Origin: Pseudomonadota bacterium
GTDB taxonomy: Bacteria > Pseudomonadota > Alphaproteobacteria > Acetobacterales > Acetobacteraceae
Assembly (NCBI GenBank): GCA_021805565.1
Contig: JAJZFA010000011.1
Coordinates: 62,001 to 126,000 of the forward strand
Length of the DNA: 64,000 nucleotides
Reading direction: 5' to 3'
The notes beneath the pieces were generated by a model. It made no database searches. It worked only from the letters and a program-made list of their open reading frames with translations, and was not told where the DNA came from. Below, piece after piece: positions 41,738-50,879 of this stretch (the first letter of the stretch is position 1; every line of letters starts with the position of its first letter). Both the position numbers and the translations under genes were made by a program.

Positions 41738-42976
41738 TCAATCCTTGATCATGCGTGCGGCGAAGAACCCATCCATACCGCCGCGATCCCGCCAAAAGCC
41801 GGGGTTGGTGCGCAGGAAACCATCCTTGGTCAGTCCCTCCGGCAGCGCGGCCAACTCGTCCGCGCGAAACGGGTCGTGGCGCAGCCGTCCGCGTGCGACC
41901 GCGGCGGCGATCCGTGGCGCGCCTTCGTCATATTGCAACGAGCACACGGCGTAGATCAGCCGGCCGCCCGGACGCAGCATGGCCGCCGCGGCGTCCAGCA
42001 GGGCGTCCTGGGCCACGGTCACGGTTTGCACGTCGCGTGGCCGCTTCACCCGGGCTACGTCGGGGTGGCGGCGGATCGTGCCGGTGGCGCTGCACGGCGC
42101 GTCGAGCAACACGGCGTCGAACAGCGATGGCGGGGTCCAGACAGTGGCATCGGCGTTGACCACGTCCGCATGTAATCCCCAGCGTTGCAGATTGGCGGCC
42201 AGCCGGTCCATACGCCTTGGATCGCGCTCGATTGCAGTGACGGCCGCGCCGGCTGCCACCAACTGCGCGGTCTTTCCGCCGGGGGCGGCGCACAGATCGG
42301 CGATGCGCTCGCCCGGCCGCGCGGCAAGCAGCCGAACCGGCAGCGCGGCGGCGGCATCCTGCACCCACCAGGCGCCGGTTTCGAACCCGGCAATATCGGC
42401 AACGCGGGTGCCGGCGGGAAAGCGCACGGAACCGGTGGGCAACAGCGTGCCGCCGTCAGGCGCCGGCTCGCCCGGCTTCAACGTCACGTCCAGCGGTGCC
42501 TCATTCTGATGCGCGGTGGCGATGGCGCGCGCGGCCTGCTCCCAGGCGGTCCACAGCCAGGCCGGCGTATCCAGGCGCGGGGAATCGAGATCGTCCAGCG
42601 CGGCCGGCCCGGCTTCCGCGACCTTGCGCAGGACCGCGTTGATCAGCCCGGCGAACGGCGTCAGCCCGCGTCGTTTGGCCAGGCTGACGGCAGTGCCGAC
42701 CGCCGCATGGACAGGGGTTTCCAGCAGCAGCAGCCCCGCCGCGCCAATCCGCAGAACCGAGCGAACCGGGTCCGGCGGTTCTTTTCGCAAAAACGGCTCC
42801 AGCACCGCATCCAGGGTGCCCATGCGCCGCAGCACGGCCGCCGCCAACCGATGGGCGGCCGACCGGTCGCGGGATTCTAGCGCCGGCAGCCCATCCAGCG
42901 CTTCCTCCAGCGGACGGTTGCGTTCCAGCACCGCGGTCAACAGGTCGAAGGCGGATTCGCGTGTTGGATCAGGCAT
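41738..42976 (-). CDS. rsmB: 16S rRNA (cytosine-967-C5)-methyltransferase RsmB family
   Basis: A 412-residue RNA m5C methyltransferase. An N-terminal NusB-like helical domain (about 1-140) precedes the SAM domain. Motifs are CAAPGGKTAQLVA (SAM loop), DAPCSATGTIRRHPD (motif IV with its Cys) and CSLQYDEGAPRI (motif VI with the catalytic Cys). It methylates C967 of 16S rRNA in the cytoplasm. Its ATG overlaps the ugd TGA by one base (TGATG), so the pair is co-translated. The 3' end is partly duplicated 33 bp downstream. Confidence 0.9.
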   Translation of the reverse strand: MPDPTRESAFDLLTAVLERNRPLEEALDGLPALESRDRSAAHRLAAAVLRRMGTLDAVLEPFLRKEPPDPVRSVLRIGAAGLLLLETPVHAAVGTAVSLAKRRGLTPFAGLINAVLRKVAEAGPAALDDLDSPRLDTPAWLWTAWEQAARAIATAHQNEAPLDVTLKPGEPAPDGGTLLPTGSVRFPAGTRVADIAGFETGAWWVQDAAAALPVRLLAARPGERIADLCAAPGGKTAQLVAAGAAVTAIERDPRRMDRLAANLQRWGLHADVVNADATVWTPPSLFDAVLLDAPCSATGTIRRHPDVARVKRPRDVQTVTVAQDALLDAAAAMLRPGGRLIYAVCSLQYDEGAPRIAAAVARGRLRHDPFRADELAALPEGLTKDGFLRTNPGFWRDRGGMDGFFAARMIKD

Positions 42977-44289
42977 CAGACGACAGACCGGCCAATCCCG
43001 TGGTAGCTGAATCCGGCTTCGCGCATGGCGACCGGATCATAGACGTTCCGCAAATCCACCACTACCCGCCCGCGCATCGCATCGCGCAGCCGCTCCGGCG
43101 CCAACGCCCGGAATTCATTCCATTCGGTGATCAGCACCAGGGCATCCGCGCCTGTCGCCGCATCCAGCGCGCCGGTGCAATACTGCACGGAATCCGGTAA
43201 CAGCGGACGGGCCTGATCCATGCCCTCGGGATCGAACGCCCGGACGACCGCGCCGTCCCCGGCCAGGCGGGAGACGATCGGCAGCGCCGGAGAATCGCGC
43301 ATATCGTCGGTTTCCGGCTTGAAGGTCAGGCCCAGCACGGCGATGGTTTTGCCGCGCACCGAACCGCCGCAGGCCGCGACAATGCGCATCGCCATGGCGG
43401 ATTTGCGGGCATCGTTGACCGCGACGGTGGCTTCAACCAGCCGGGACGGGGCGCCGTAATCCTGCGCGGTGCGGACCAGGGCGAGCGTGTCCTTGGGAAA
43501 GCAGGAACCGCCATAGCCCGGGCCCGGATGCAGGAATTTGCGGCCGATGCGGCCGTCCAGGCCGATGCCGCGCGCCACGTCGTGTATATCGGCGCCAACC
43601 TTCTCGCACAGATCCGCCATTTCGTTGATGAATGTCACCTTCATCGCCAGAAAGGCGTTGGCGGCGTATTTGGTCAGTTCCGCGGTTTCGATCGCAGTGA
43701 ATACAATGGGGGCTTCGATCAGGTACAACGGCCGGTACAGGCGGCGCAGAACCTCCCGAGCGCGATCCGATCCGGCACCGATTACGACGCGATCCGGACG
43801 CATGAAATCGCCGATGGCGTTGCCTTCGCGCAGGAATTCCGGGTTGGACGCCACATCGAAGTCCAGATCGGGGCGGGTGGCTCGGACAATTTCTTGAATG
43901 CGGCGTCCCGTGCCAACCGGGACGGTCGATTTGGTGACGATCACGGCATAGCCGGTCAGGGCGTTGGCAACCTGTTCGGCGGCGGCATAGACATAGGTCA
44001 GGTCGGCATGACCATCGCCGCGTCGTGTTGGCGTGCCGACGGCGATGAACACCGCTTCGGTGCCATCGACGGCGGCGGCCAGATCGCCGGTGAACGCCAG
44101 CCGTCCCGCGGCAACATTGTCGCGCACCAACTGTTCCAGGCCGGGCTCGTAGATCGGCATCCGGCCTTCGCGCAGTGCGGCCAGCTTTTGCGCGCCGGTC
44201 TCGACCACCGTGACCTCGGTACCGAATTCGGCGAAACAGGCACCCGAAACCAGGCCCACATAGCCGCCGCCGATTATTGTAATGCGCAA
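42976..44289 (-). CDS. ugd: UDP-glucose 6-dehydrogenase
   Basis: A 437-residue UDP-sugar dehydrogenase that makes UDP-glucuronate with two NAD. It has the NAD site IGGGYVGLVSGACFAEFG (about 6-23), FIAVGTPTRRGDGHADLTYV, FLREGNAIGDF, and the catalytic Cys263 in GPGYGGSCFPKD. The C-terminal UDP-binding domain includes VLGLTFKPETDDMRDSPA. It overlaps rsmB by one base downstream and is divergent from a Gfo/Idh/MocA oxidoreductase. UDP-glucuronate may feed exopolysaccharide or the glycosyltransferases nearby. UDP-mannose or other nucleotide sugars are less likely alternatives. Confidence 0.92.
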   Translation of the reverse strand: MRITIIGGGYVGLVSGACFAEFGTEVTVVETGAQKLAALREGRMPIYEPGLEQLVRDNVAAGRLAFTGDLAAAVDGTEAVFIAVGTPTRRGDGHADLTYVYAAAEQVANALTGYAVIVTKSTVPVGTGRRIQEIVRATRPDLDFDVASNPEFLREGNAIGDFMRPDRVVIGAGSDRAREVLRRLYRPLYLIEAPIVFTAIETAELTKYAANAFLAMKVTFINEMADLCEKVGADIHDVARGIGLDGRIGRKFLHPGPGYGGSCFPKDTLALVRTAQDYGAPSRLVEATVAVNDARKSAMAMRIVAACGGSVRGKTIAVLGLTFKPETDDMRDSPALPIVSRLAGDGAVVRAFDPEGMDQARPLLPDSVQYCTGALDAATGADALVLITEWNEFRALAPERLRDAMRGRVVVDLRNVYDPVAMREAGFSYHGIGRSVV

Positions 44290-44395
44290 CTGCCAGGGTC
44301 CTTACGCGAATGAAGGGACGATTCAGCACATGGCGCGTGCGGTTTCCAGCGAATTAGCGTGACGATCCCACGCGCCGGCATGGTTCGGAAACCCC

Positions 44396-44424
44396 TTGAC
44401 ATGACGCGACAACGCCGGATGTCT
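44396..44424 (+). promoter_or_regulatory. Possible promoter for the Gfo/Idh/MocA gene
   Basis: A perfect -35 TTGACA at 44396-44401 is followed after 17 bases by ATGTCT at 44419-44424, a poor -10. Transcription would start about 40 bp before the ATG. The same 185-bp gap must also hold the ugd promoter. Confidence 0.35.
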
Positions 44425-44474
44425 GAAACCGCGGAGCGACCGCCGCGTGCGGGGTGCCAGAACCGGGGATCGTC

Positions 44475-45467
44475 ATGACGGAATCGAAGCTGCGGATCGG
44501 TATCGCCGGGGCGGGCCATTTCGGCCGCTACCACGCGCTGAAAGTCGCCGCGTCCACCCGAACGCGGCTGTCGGGTATTTTCGATCCGGACCTGGAACGC
44601 GCCAAGACCGTGGGCTGGGAAGCCGGTGCCAAGGAAATGGAATTCGATGCGCTGCTGGCCGCATCGGACGCGGTGATCGTGGCCGCCCCGGCCGAGGTGC
44701 ATCACGAACTGGCAGCCATGGCAATGCGCGCGGGCAAGCATGTGCTGATCGAAAAGCCGATCGCCGCGACGCTGGCGCAGGCGGACGAACTCGGTGCCCT
44801 GGCGGCGGAACGCGGGCTGGTGTTGCAGGTCGGTCACCTGGAGCGGTTTTCCGGCGCCTATCGGGCGATGGCCGGCCGGACCGGCGCACCGCTTTACATC
44901 GAAGCGACCCGGATCGCGCCGTTCAAACCGCGCGGTACCGATGTGTCGGTGATCCTGGATCTGATGATCCACGACCTGGATCTGGTGCTGGCGCTGATCG
45001 ACAGCGAAATCGACCACGTCGATGCCGTCGGCGCCCCTGTCGCCAGCCCGCATGAGGACATCGCCAGCGCCCGGCTGCGCTTCCGAAACGGCGCGATGGC
45101 GACGATCACCGCCAGCCGAATTTCGCCGCGCACCGAACGCCGGATGCGGATATTCGCCCAAAACTTTTATATGGCGGCGGATTTCTCGGCTCGGCGATTG
45201 ACCGTGATTACCCGCACATCGGGCGAGGGCGGTCAGCAGCCCGTGCCGGGCGTGCCAGGGTTCGGCGCGGAGGAAGTATCATGGGAAGACCATGACTCGC
45301 TGGCCGCCGAACATGCCGCCTTCGCGGCATCCGTGCTGGATGGTGCGCCGGTCCTGGTCGATGCCGCGGCCGGGCGGAGGGCGCTGGCGGCGGCGCTGGC
45401 GGTGGGCGAAAGCATGCGGACATCGCGGGAACGGATGATGGCGTCGGGATTGATCGAAGCCGGGTAG
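44475..45467 (+). CDS. Gfo/Idh/MocA family NAD(P)-dependent oxidoreductase
   Basis: A 330-residue sugar-type dehydrogenase. The N-terminal Rossmann motif is GIAGAGHFGRYHALKVA (about 10-26). The catalytic EKP motif is HVLIEKPIAAT (about 91-101), and the second part of the active site is VILDLMIHDLDLVLALI (His as general acid/base candidate). GGGGATCGTC precedes the ATG. Some members make 3-oxo-sugars from UDP-sugars such as UDP-GlcNAcA, and the divergent ugd makes this plausible here. Inositol or other polyol substrates are possible too. Confidence 0.87.
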   Translation: MTESKLRIGIAGAGHFGRYHALKVAASTRTRLSGIFDPDLERAKTVGWEAGAKEMEFDALLAASDAVIVAAPAEVHHELAAMAMRAGKHVLIEKPIAATLAQADELGALAAERGLVLQVGHLERFSGAYRAMAGRTGAPLYIEATRIAPFKPRGTDVSVILDLMIHDLDLVLALIDSEIDHVDAVGAPVASPHEDIASARLRFRNGAMATITASRISPRTERRMRIFAQNFYMAADFSARRLTVITRTSGEGGQQPVPGVPGFGAEEVSWEDHDSLAAEHAAFAASVLDGAPVLVDAAAGRRALAAALAVGESMRTSRERMMASGLIEAG

Positions 45468-45479
45468 GCAGCGGGCTGT

Positions 45480-46220
45480 TTATCCCAGACGGCGGCGGTA
45501 TAGCGCGATCAGGCGTTCCCAATGGCGTTCCGCAGCCGGCTTATCATAGCACCAGCGTTGCGGAAACGCGAAACCATGGTGGACGCCGGAATACATTTCC
45601 AGTTCGCCGCCATTGCCGGATTGTTCGAACCGCGTCCGCAGGTCCGCGACCATCGGCAGCGGTGCCAGTTCGTCGTGTTCGGCGCAGGCGATGTACAGTT
45701 CGCCCTTGGCTTTCGCCAAAGTCAGGTGCGGGCTTTCCTCGTTCTCGCTGACCAGCCAGGTGCCATAAAACGATGCGGCGGCGGCGATGCGATCTGGATA
45801 ACGGGCGGCGGCCGCAAGAGCGTACGGACCGCTCATGCAATAACCATGGGCGCCCACGGGGCCTTTCCCCGCCGCCGGCTGTGTATCCGCGAATGTCAGC
45901 ATATCGGCGAAGTCCTCCATCACCGGCGGGATGGTCATTTGGGTGCGGACCGCGCGCATCCGAACCTGTTCGGCGCTGCCCTTGGTCAGCACCTCCGAAC
46001 CGTATTTCGTTTCTTTTCCCGCTCGGTAATACAGGTTCGGCAGCACCACGTAATAGCCAACCGAACACAGGCGTCGCGCCATATCGTACAGTTCCTCGCG
46101 AATGCCGGGCGCATCCATCAGAAAGAACACGACGGGGTGCGGGCCGTTACGATCCGGATGCACGATAAACGTCTCCATCGCGCCGGCGCGGGTGACGATG
46201 TCGCGGGTTTGCTCGATCAT
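45480..46220 (-). CDS. Dienelactone hydrolase family protein
   Basis: A 246-residue alpha/beta hydrolase of the dienelactone hydrolase family. The nucleophile is Cys128 in AHGYCMSGPYAL, with Asp183 in ACAEHDELAP and His215 in SGVHHGFAFPQR. It is longer in the middle than clcD-type enzymes, as in broad carboxymethylenebutenolidase-like proteins. It is convergent with the Gfo/Idh gene (12 bp apart) and follows the phnCDEE transporter after 73 bp on the same strand, so it may be the last gene of that operon. The substrate is unknown. Confidence 0.87.
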   Translation of the reverse strand: MIEQTRDIVTRAGAMETFIVHPDRNGPHPVVFFLMDAPGIREELYDMARRLCSVGYYVVLPNLYYRAGKETKYGSEVLTKGSAEQVRMRAVRTQMTIPPVMEDFADMLTFADTQPAAGKGPVGAHGYCMSGPYALAAAARYPDRIAAAASFYGTWLVSENEESPHLTLAKAKGELYIACAEHDELAPLPMVADLRTRFEQSGNGGELEMYSGVHHGFAFPQRWCYDKPAAERHWERLIALYRRRLG

Positions 46221-46293
46221 GGCCGGGTTCCTTTTTGGCTCTGGTCATAATGTTTCCACGTCACCCGTTTGGCGGCAAGATCGAGGCGGCCGG

Positions 46294-47121
46294 TCACGCT
46301 TCGCCGATCAGCCGAAGCCGCAAAAACCGCGAAATCGTATCGATCGCCGCCACGGAAATCAAAATCAGCACGATACTATACGCCACCTGATCCCAGGCAT
46401 TGATCTGAATGCGTTCCGATAGCCGCAGCCCGATTCCGCCAGCCCCTACCAGGCCCAGAATCGTCGCCTCCCGCGTGTTGGCCTCGATTGTATAGAGCGT
46501 CTGGCCGATCATCGTCGGCAGCACCTGCGGCAACACGCCAAACCGCACGCGCGCGACGAAGCCCCCGCCGGTGGCGCCGATGCCGTCCACCTGCCCGCGA
46601 TCGATCGTTTCAACCGCCTCGGCAAACAGCTTGGCCAGCACGCCGGTTTCGACCACCGCGATCGCCATGATACCCGCGACCGGCCCAAGCCCCATTGCCC
46701 GGACGAACACCAGTGCCCAAATCAGTTGATCCAGGCCGCGCAGTCCGTCGAACAGCCGGCGGGTTACGAAATGAAAAATCCGGCCGGGGATCAGATTTCG
46801 TGCCCCGAGAAAGCCCAGCGGCGCCGCGAATACGACGGCCAGGACGGACCCAAGATACGCCATGGCAATGGTTTCCAGCATGGACCGCCACAGTTCCGCG
46901 TGATCCCAACCAGCAAATCCGGTCCAATCCAGCATCAAACGCAAAATCGTCCACGCCTTCGGCAGACCGCCGAACACGCGGCTAAAATCGAACAGCCACA
47001 TCAGATAAAACAGGTAGGCGATAACACCGGCCATTAGCGCCCGGCGCGGCCAGCCCTGGCCACGAAACACCTCTGGAAAGCGATCCCGTTCGGCGGCGAT
47101 ATCCAGCTCGGTGGCAGTCAC
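46294..47121 (-). CDS. phnE: Phosphonate/phosphite ABC transporter permease PhnE (second copy)
   Basis: A 275-residue inner-membrane permease with the PhnE features. The binding-protein-dependent permease loop is EAVETIDRGQVDGIGATGGGFVARVRFGVLPQVLPTMI (about 185-221), followed by EANTREATILGLVGAGGIGLRL. It starts with GTG at 47121, which overlaps the TGA of the upstream permease gene (GTGA). It forms a heterodimer or homodimer channel with the first PhnE and takes energy from PhnC. The last transporter gene before the dienelactone hydrolase gene. Confidence 0.9.
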   Translation of the reverse strand: MTATELDIAAERDRFPEVFRGQGWPRRALMAGVIAYLFYLMWLFDFSRVFGGLPKAWTILRLMLDWTGFAGWDHAELWRSMLETIAMAYLGSVLAVVFAAPLGFLGARNLIPGRIFHFVTRRLFDGLRGLDQLIWALVFVRAMGLGPVAGIMAIAVVETGVLAKLFAEAVETIDRGQVDGIGATGGGFVARVRFGVLPQVLPTMIGQTLYTIEANTREATILGLVGAGGIGLRLSERIQINAWDQVAYSIVLILISVAAIDTISRFLRLRLIGEA

Positions 47122-48059
47122 GACATCGAACCGATGAAGCGGTGGCGAACCTGTTCCGACAACAGGTCGATCATCACCACGACCAACAGGATCAGGATAC
47201 AAATGGCGCTGACTTCCTCATAAATGTTGAAGCCAATGACCCGTTTCAATTCTTGTCCGATACCGCCTGCTCCCACGAAGCCAATAATCGTGGAAGACCG
47301 GACATTGATCTCGAACCGCAACAGCGCGTAGCTGAGAAAGCCCGGCAGCACCTGCGGCACCGCACCCAGCCTGATCTGCGCCAACCAGGACCCACCAGTG
47401 GACCGGATGCCGTCCACCGGCCGTAAATCGGCATTTTCGTTAAGTTCGCAGAATAGTTTGCCCAAAGATCCAGCGGTGTGGACCGCCATCGCCAGTACTC
47501 CCGCCAGCGGCCCGATACCAAATGGCCAGACCAGGATCAGCGCAAGCACGATCAACGGGATGGAGCGCATCGTCTCCAGCAGCCGGCGGATAGCGAAAAC
47601 GATACCATAACGGTTGTTAAAGCGGCTTGTCGCGGGAAACGACAGGACAAACGCGGCGGTGAAGCCAAGCACCGTGGCAAGGATGGCCATTTGGATGGTC
47701 TGCCACAACAACGACAGATAGGTGCCGATCCGGTAGAACCAGTAAGCGACGGATTGCGGTTCCCTGACGCCGCCGGTCAGGTGCCCCAGCGCCAGAACGG
47801 GCATGGATACGGGGCTGAATTTCGGCTGGATGGAGAACAGTTTGCCAAAATACTCGCCGATGCGCGGAAGGCCGGCGGCGATCGTCGCCGGCAGGAACCC
47901 GGTCCATGCGGCGGCGCAGACAAACAGCAGCAGGGCGACGGCGACGGTGAGCAGCGTCCGGTTCAGCCGAGCGCGCCGGACCGCACCGAATTGCTTTACA
48001 AACAGCCGGTAAGCTGGATCTGAGGTGGGATCGGGCCGGTCCACGGACGGGCGGTTCAC
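47118..48059 (-). CDS. phnE: Phosphonate/phosphite ABC transporter permease PhnE (first copy)
   Basis: A 313-residue permease, longer at the N-terminus than its partner. It has helix LLTVAVALLLFVCAAAW, and the permease loop is ELNENADLRPVDGIRSTGGSWLAQIRLGAVPQVLPGFLSYAL followed by EINVRSSTIIGFVGAGGIGQEL. I start with the GTG at 48059, which overlaps the phnD TGA by GTGA. The reading frame is open further upstream, but inside phnD. Two different PhnE proteins are usual for this transporter type. Confidence 0.9.
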   Translation of the reverse strand: MNRPSVDRPDPTSDPAYRLFVKQFGAVRRARLNRTLLTVAVALLLFVCAAAWTGFLPATIAAGLPRIGEYFGKLFSIQPKFSPVSMPVLALGHLTGGVREPQSVAYWFYRIGTYLSLLWQTIQMAILATVLGFTAAFVLSFPATSRFNNRYGIVFAIRRLLETMRSIPLIVLALILVWPFGIGPLAGVLAMAVHTAGSLGKLFCELNENADLRPVDGIRSTGGSWLAQIRLGAVPQVLPGFLSYALLRFEINVRSSTIIGFVGAGGIGQELKRVIGFNIYEEVSAICILILLVVVMIDLLSEQVRHRFIGSMS

Positions 48060-48985
48060 CGTCCGCCCTGGCGTTCGGCTTCGCGCAATTGGATGATGTC
48101 CTGGTAAAGGCTGAGCGTCGCCCGGACGTAGCCAACGCCCGACCCTTGCTCGATCTGGTCGTAGATATCCTTGTGCGATATCGGCAGATCCAGCATGAAC
48201 GCGGCGAAGGCGGTCTTCAGGCCGGCGGGCAGCGCGGATCGCAAGCCCCACGGCCCGTTGGGGATTTTCCCCGACCGCCAGATGATGGTGAGGTCGGACA
48301 TTTTCAGCATGCCGCGATCCACCATGCCGCGCAGGGCGCCCCGGCTGTATCCCTCGGCGATATCGCCCTGGCCGGATGTCCAGGTGACGCAGGCATCGTA
48401 TTGCCGGTTCAGCACGGCGATGATTCCTTGCTCATGCCCGCCCGCGAAACCGGTCCGGGAAAAATACGCGCCGTCCGCCAGGTCTATCCCCGCCGCCTTC
48501 AGCGATGCGCTGGGAATTAGATAACCGGACGCCGAGTTCGGATCGGCCCAGGCCAGCGAATGGCCCTTCATGTCCGCCAGCGATGCGATGCCCGAATCAG
48601 ACCGGACCACCATCGCGGCAATGTAAAAGACCGACCCGTCTTTTTCCTGTGGAACCACGATCGGTTCGACGCATTCGCAGTCCAGCCAGGCCCCCGCGAA
48701 CGCCGACGGGCTGAACTCCGCGAGGTCCAACTGACCGGCGGCCATCGCCTGCATGACCCCGGCGTAGTCGGCGGCGGGATATAATTTCACCGGGATGCCC
48801 AGGCTGTTTTGCAACAGTGTTTGAAACCCGTCATAGCGCGCCAGACGGCTGGACGTGTTTTCCCCGCCCAGCAGGCCGATACGCAGTTCCTTGACCTGCT
48901 GTTTCCAGTCTTGCGCGGACGCCGCCAGCGGCGCGAACAGCATCGTTACGATCATTGCAAGCGAAAATATGATACGGCGTGGCAT
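48056..48985 (-). CDS. phnD: Phosphonate/phosphite-type periplasmic binding protein PhnD
   Basis: A 309-residue exported protein with a signal peptide (RRIIFSLAMIVTMLFAPLAASAQ) and the PhnD fold. Motifs are LRIGLLGGENTSSRLARYDGFQTLLQ, PVKLYPAADYAGVMQAMAAGQLDLAEFSPSAFAGA, the phosphate-loop type SLADMKGHSLAWADPNSASGYLIPS, and TWTSGQGDIAEGYSRGAL. GGGAG precedes the ATG. It lies 96 bp after phnC on the same strand. The ligand may be phosphonate, phosphite or a related oxyanion; no C-P lyase or ptxD gene is here to choose between them. Confidence 0.9.
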   Translation of the reverse strand: MPRRIIFSLAMIVTMLFAPLAASAQDWKQQVKELRIGLLGGENTSSRLARYDGFQTLLQNSLGIPVKLYPAADYAGVMQAMAAGQLDLAEFSPSAFAGAWLDCECVEPIVVPQEKDGSVFYIAAMVVRSDSGIASLADMKGHSLAWADPNSASGYLIPSASLKAAGIDLADGAYFSRTGFAGGHEQGIIAVLNRQYDACVTWTSGQGDIAEGYSRGALRGMVDRGMLKMSDLTIIWRSGKIPNGPWGLRSALPAGLKTAFAAFMLDLPISHKDIYDQIEQGSGVGYVRATLSLYQDIIQLREAERQGGR

Positions 48986-49081
48986 CGACAGACTCCCGTA
49001 AGGGCAGCATTGGACAAACGTGCGTCGGCACACCGATAAAGCTGCCCGTTCTAACAACGGCTTAAGCTATCCCCTGACACC

Positions 49082-49894
49082 CTATTGTGCCAACGCGGGG
49101 CGATAATTCGTTACGGCTGGCGGATCGTCCGGGGCTTCGCCGGCCGGCTGGCCGTAAATCTTGTGCAATGCCCGGTCATCCAGCGCGGCGGGCGATCCGT
49201 CGAACACGATATGGCCACCCGACATGCCGATAATCCTGCGGCAATACGACCGGGCGATATCCAATGTGTGCAGATTAACCAGCACGGTCATACCGTCGCG
49301 CCGGTTGATATCGGCCAGTGCGTCCATTACCAGCTTGGCATTCAGCGGATCGAGCGAGGCGACCGGTTCGTCGGCCAGCACGATCCGTGGCTGCTGCATC
49401 AAGGCGCGGGCTATGGCCACCCGCTGTTGCTGTCCTCCCGACAGCGTATCCGCCCGTTTCATGGCGAACCCCGCCAGACCCAGGCGGTCCAGCGCCCGGA
49501 TCGCCAGCGCCCGTTCCGCTGGCGTAAACCATGCCAGCAACACCCGGGCGACGGGGATGGCGAACAGCCGTCCGCACATGACGTTTGTCAGCACGTCCAG
49601 CCGGTTAACCAGGTTGAACTGCTGGAATATCATCGCCGTGCGCGCCCGCCATTGGCGTAGCGCCTGGCCGCGCAGTGCCGTCACGTCGTCGCCGTTATAG
49701 AGAATGCGCCCCTCCGACGGATCGGTCAGCCGTCCGATCATCCGCAACAGGGTCGATTTTCCGGCGCCCGACCGGCCGATGATGCCAATCATTTCCCCAT
49801 CCGCGATCGACAGGCTGACATGGTCCACCGCGCACGTGTCCCCGAAACGGCGGGTCAGATCGAGGAGTTGCAGCAACGGGTCGTCCTGTTCCAT
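49082..49894 (-). CDS. phnC: Phosphonate/phosphite ABC transporter ATP-binding protein PhnC
   Basis: A 270-residue ABC ATPase with Walker [10 protein letters not shown] (about 46-54), signature [15 protein letters not shown], Walker [14 protein letters not shown] and the switch [10 protein letters not shown] (H-loop). It also has the PhnC-type [23 protein letters not shown] stretch. First gene of the phnC-phnD-phnE-phnE operon. Start uncertain: ATG 49894 (MEQDDP) is used, and ATG 49927 would add 11 residues. Neither has a good ribosome site. It is divergent from minCDE. Confidence 0.9.
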   Translation of the reverse strand: MEQDDPLLQLLDLTRRFGDTCAVDHVSLSIADGEMIGIIGRSGAGKSTLLRMIGRLTDPSEGRILYNGDDVTALRGQALRQWRARTAMIFQQFNLVNRLDVLTNVMCGRLFAIPVARVLLAWFTPAERALAIRALDRLGLAGFAMKRADTLSGGQQQRVAIARALMQQPRIVLADEPVASLDPLNAKLVMDALADINRRDGMTVLVNLHTLDIARSYCRRIIGMSGGHIVFDGSPAALDDRALHKIYGQPAGEAPDDPPAVTNYRPALAQ

Positions 49895-50073
49895 TTGTAC
49901 GCCGGGTGCCGGCGGCGAAATTTCCATCGCGATGCAGTATGGCCCGAGTCGCGGAAGCGGGCGAGAAAATCCGCGCCATGGCGCCGGCGTCGCCCAGAAT
50001 ACTGTCCGGCGACGCACCACGTGTTGGGCCGTTAAACCGCTTGGCTACTACCCCTAGCGGTCGGTACGGAAGG

Positions 50074-50082
50074 TTATCCACA
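50074..50082 (+). promoter_or_regulatory. DnaA box
   Basis: The sequence TTATCCACA is a perfect match to the DnaA-box consensus. It lies in the gap between phnC and minC, 64 bp before the minC GTG. It is the only perfect box I noticed in the window, so it is not an origin cluster. DnaA control of min expression is conceivable but speculative. Confidence 0.45.
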
Positions 50083-50145
50083 TTATTTTGTGCGCGCTCT
50101 AGGATTCTCGTTGACCGTTCGGCGGTCAGCGGATAGGTCGGGATT

Positions 50146-50868
50146 GTGACATCCTCCGAGACAAAACCGCTGATCCGCCTGCGGGGCCGTTCTATTATGG
50201 CCCTTGTCCTGGCGCCCGAGATACCGCTGGACGGTTGGCTGAACGCACTCGATGCCCAAATGGAACGGTCTCCGAATTTTTTCGACGCCCGTCCGGTGGT
50301 GGTGGATCTCGGTGCCATTCCGCGCGAGCAGCCGGGTATCGCACGGTTTCTTCAACTGCTGGAACAGCGCGGGATCCGCATTATTGGCACCGAAGGCGCC
50401 CATCCGTCCTGGGAAGGGATCGAGGCGTGGGGCCGTCCGTTACCGGTTTCCGCCAAGCCGGGGCGGGAGATCGAGGCGCCCGTGGCCCATCCTGGCAAAA
50501 GCGTGCCGCAGCCCGAGGTCGCCGCGACTGGCGGCGAGTCGAACACGCTGATCATCGATCAGCCGGTTCGGTCCGGTCAGTCGGTTGTGTTCGAGCGGGG
50601 CGACATTACGGTTCTGGGTTCGGTGGCTTCGGGTGCCGAGGTCATGGCCGGAGGATCTGTTCACGTGTACGGAACGTTACGCGGCCGAGCGATTGCGGGG
50701 CTTTCGGGTCATGCGGGGGCGCGGATTTTTTGTAGCAAGTTGCAGGCGGAACTATTGGCGATCGATGGCGTCTATCAAACCGCGGACGACATGCCTGCCA
50801 AGGTTCTGGGCAAGCCGGTGCAAGCGTGGCTCGATGGCGAACAGATGAAAATCTCGGTTCTGGATTAG
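50146..50868 (+). CDS. minC: Septum site-determining protein MinC
   Basis: A 240-residue inhibitor of FtsZ assembly, placed by MinD. The N-terminal domain includes PLIRLRGRSIMALVLAPEIPL (about 7-27). A linker rich in Pro/Gly/Ala follows (about 95-140), then the C-terminal beta-helix with TLIIDQPVRSGQSVVF, GDITVLGSVASGAEVMAGGSVHVYGTLRGRAIAG and ARIFCSKLQAELLAIDGVY. The start is GTG at 50146 (GTCGGGATT before it). First gene of minCDE; minD follows after 11 bp. Confidence 0.93.
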   Translation: MTSSETKPLIRLRGRSIMALVLAPEIPLDGWLNALDAQMERSPNFFDARPVVVDLGAIPREQPGIARFLQLLEQRGIRIIGTEGAHPSWEGIEAWGRPLPVSAKPGREIEAPVAHPGKSVPQPEVAATGGESNTLIIDQPVRSGQSVVFERGDITVLGSVASGAEVMAGGSVHVYGTLRGRAIAGLSGHAGARIFCSKLQAELLAIDGVYQTADDMPAKVLGKPVQAWLDGEQMKISVLD

Positions 50869-50879
50869 GGGGAACGCAG

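Noticed and set aside
46294-50020. C-P lyase pathway next to the phn transporter
   Set aside because: Only phnC, phnD and two phnE are present. The neighbours are a dienelactone hydrolase and minCDE.
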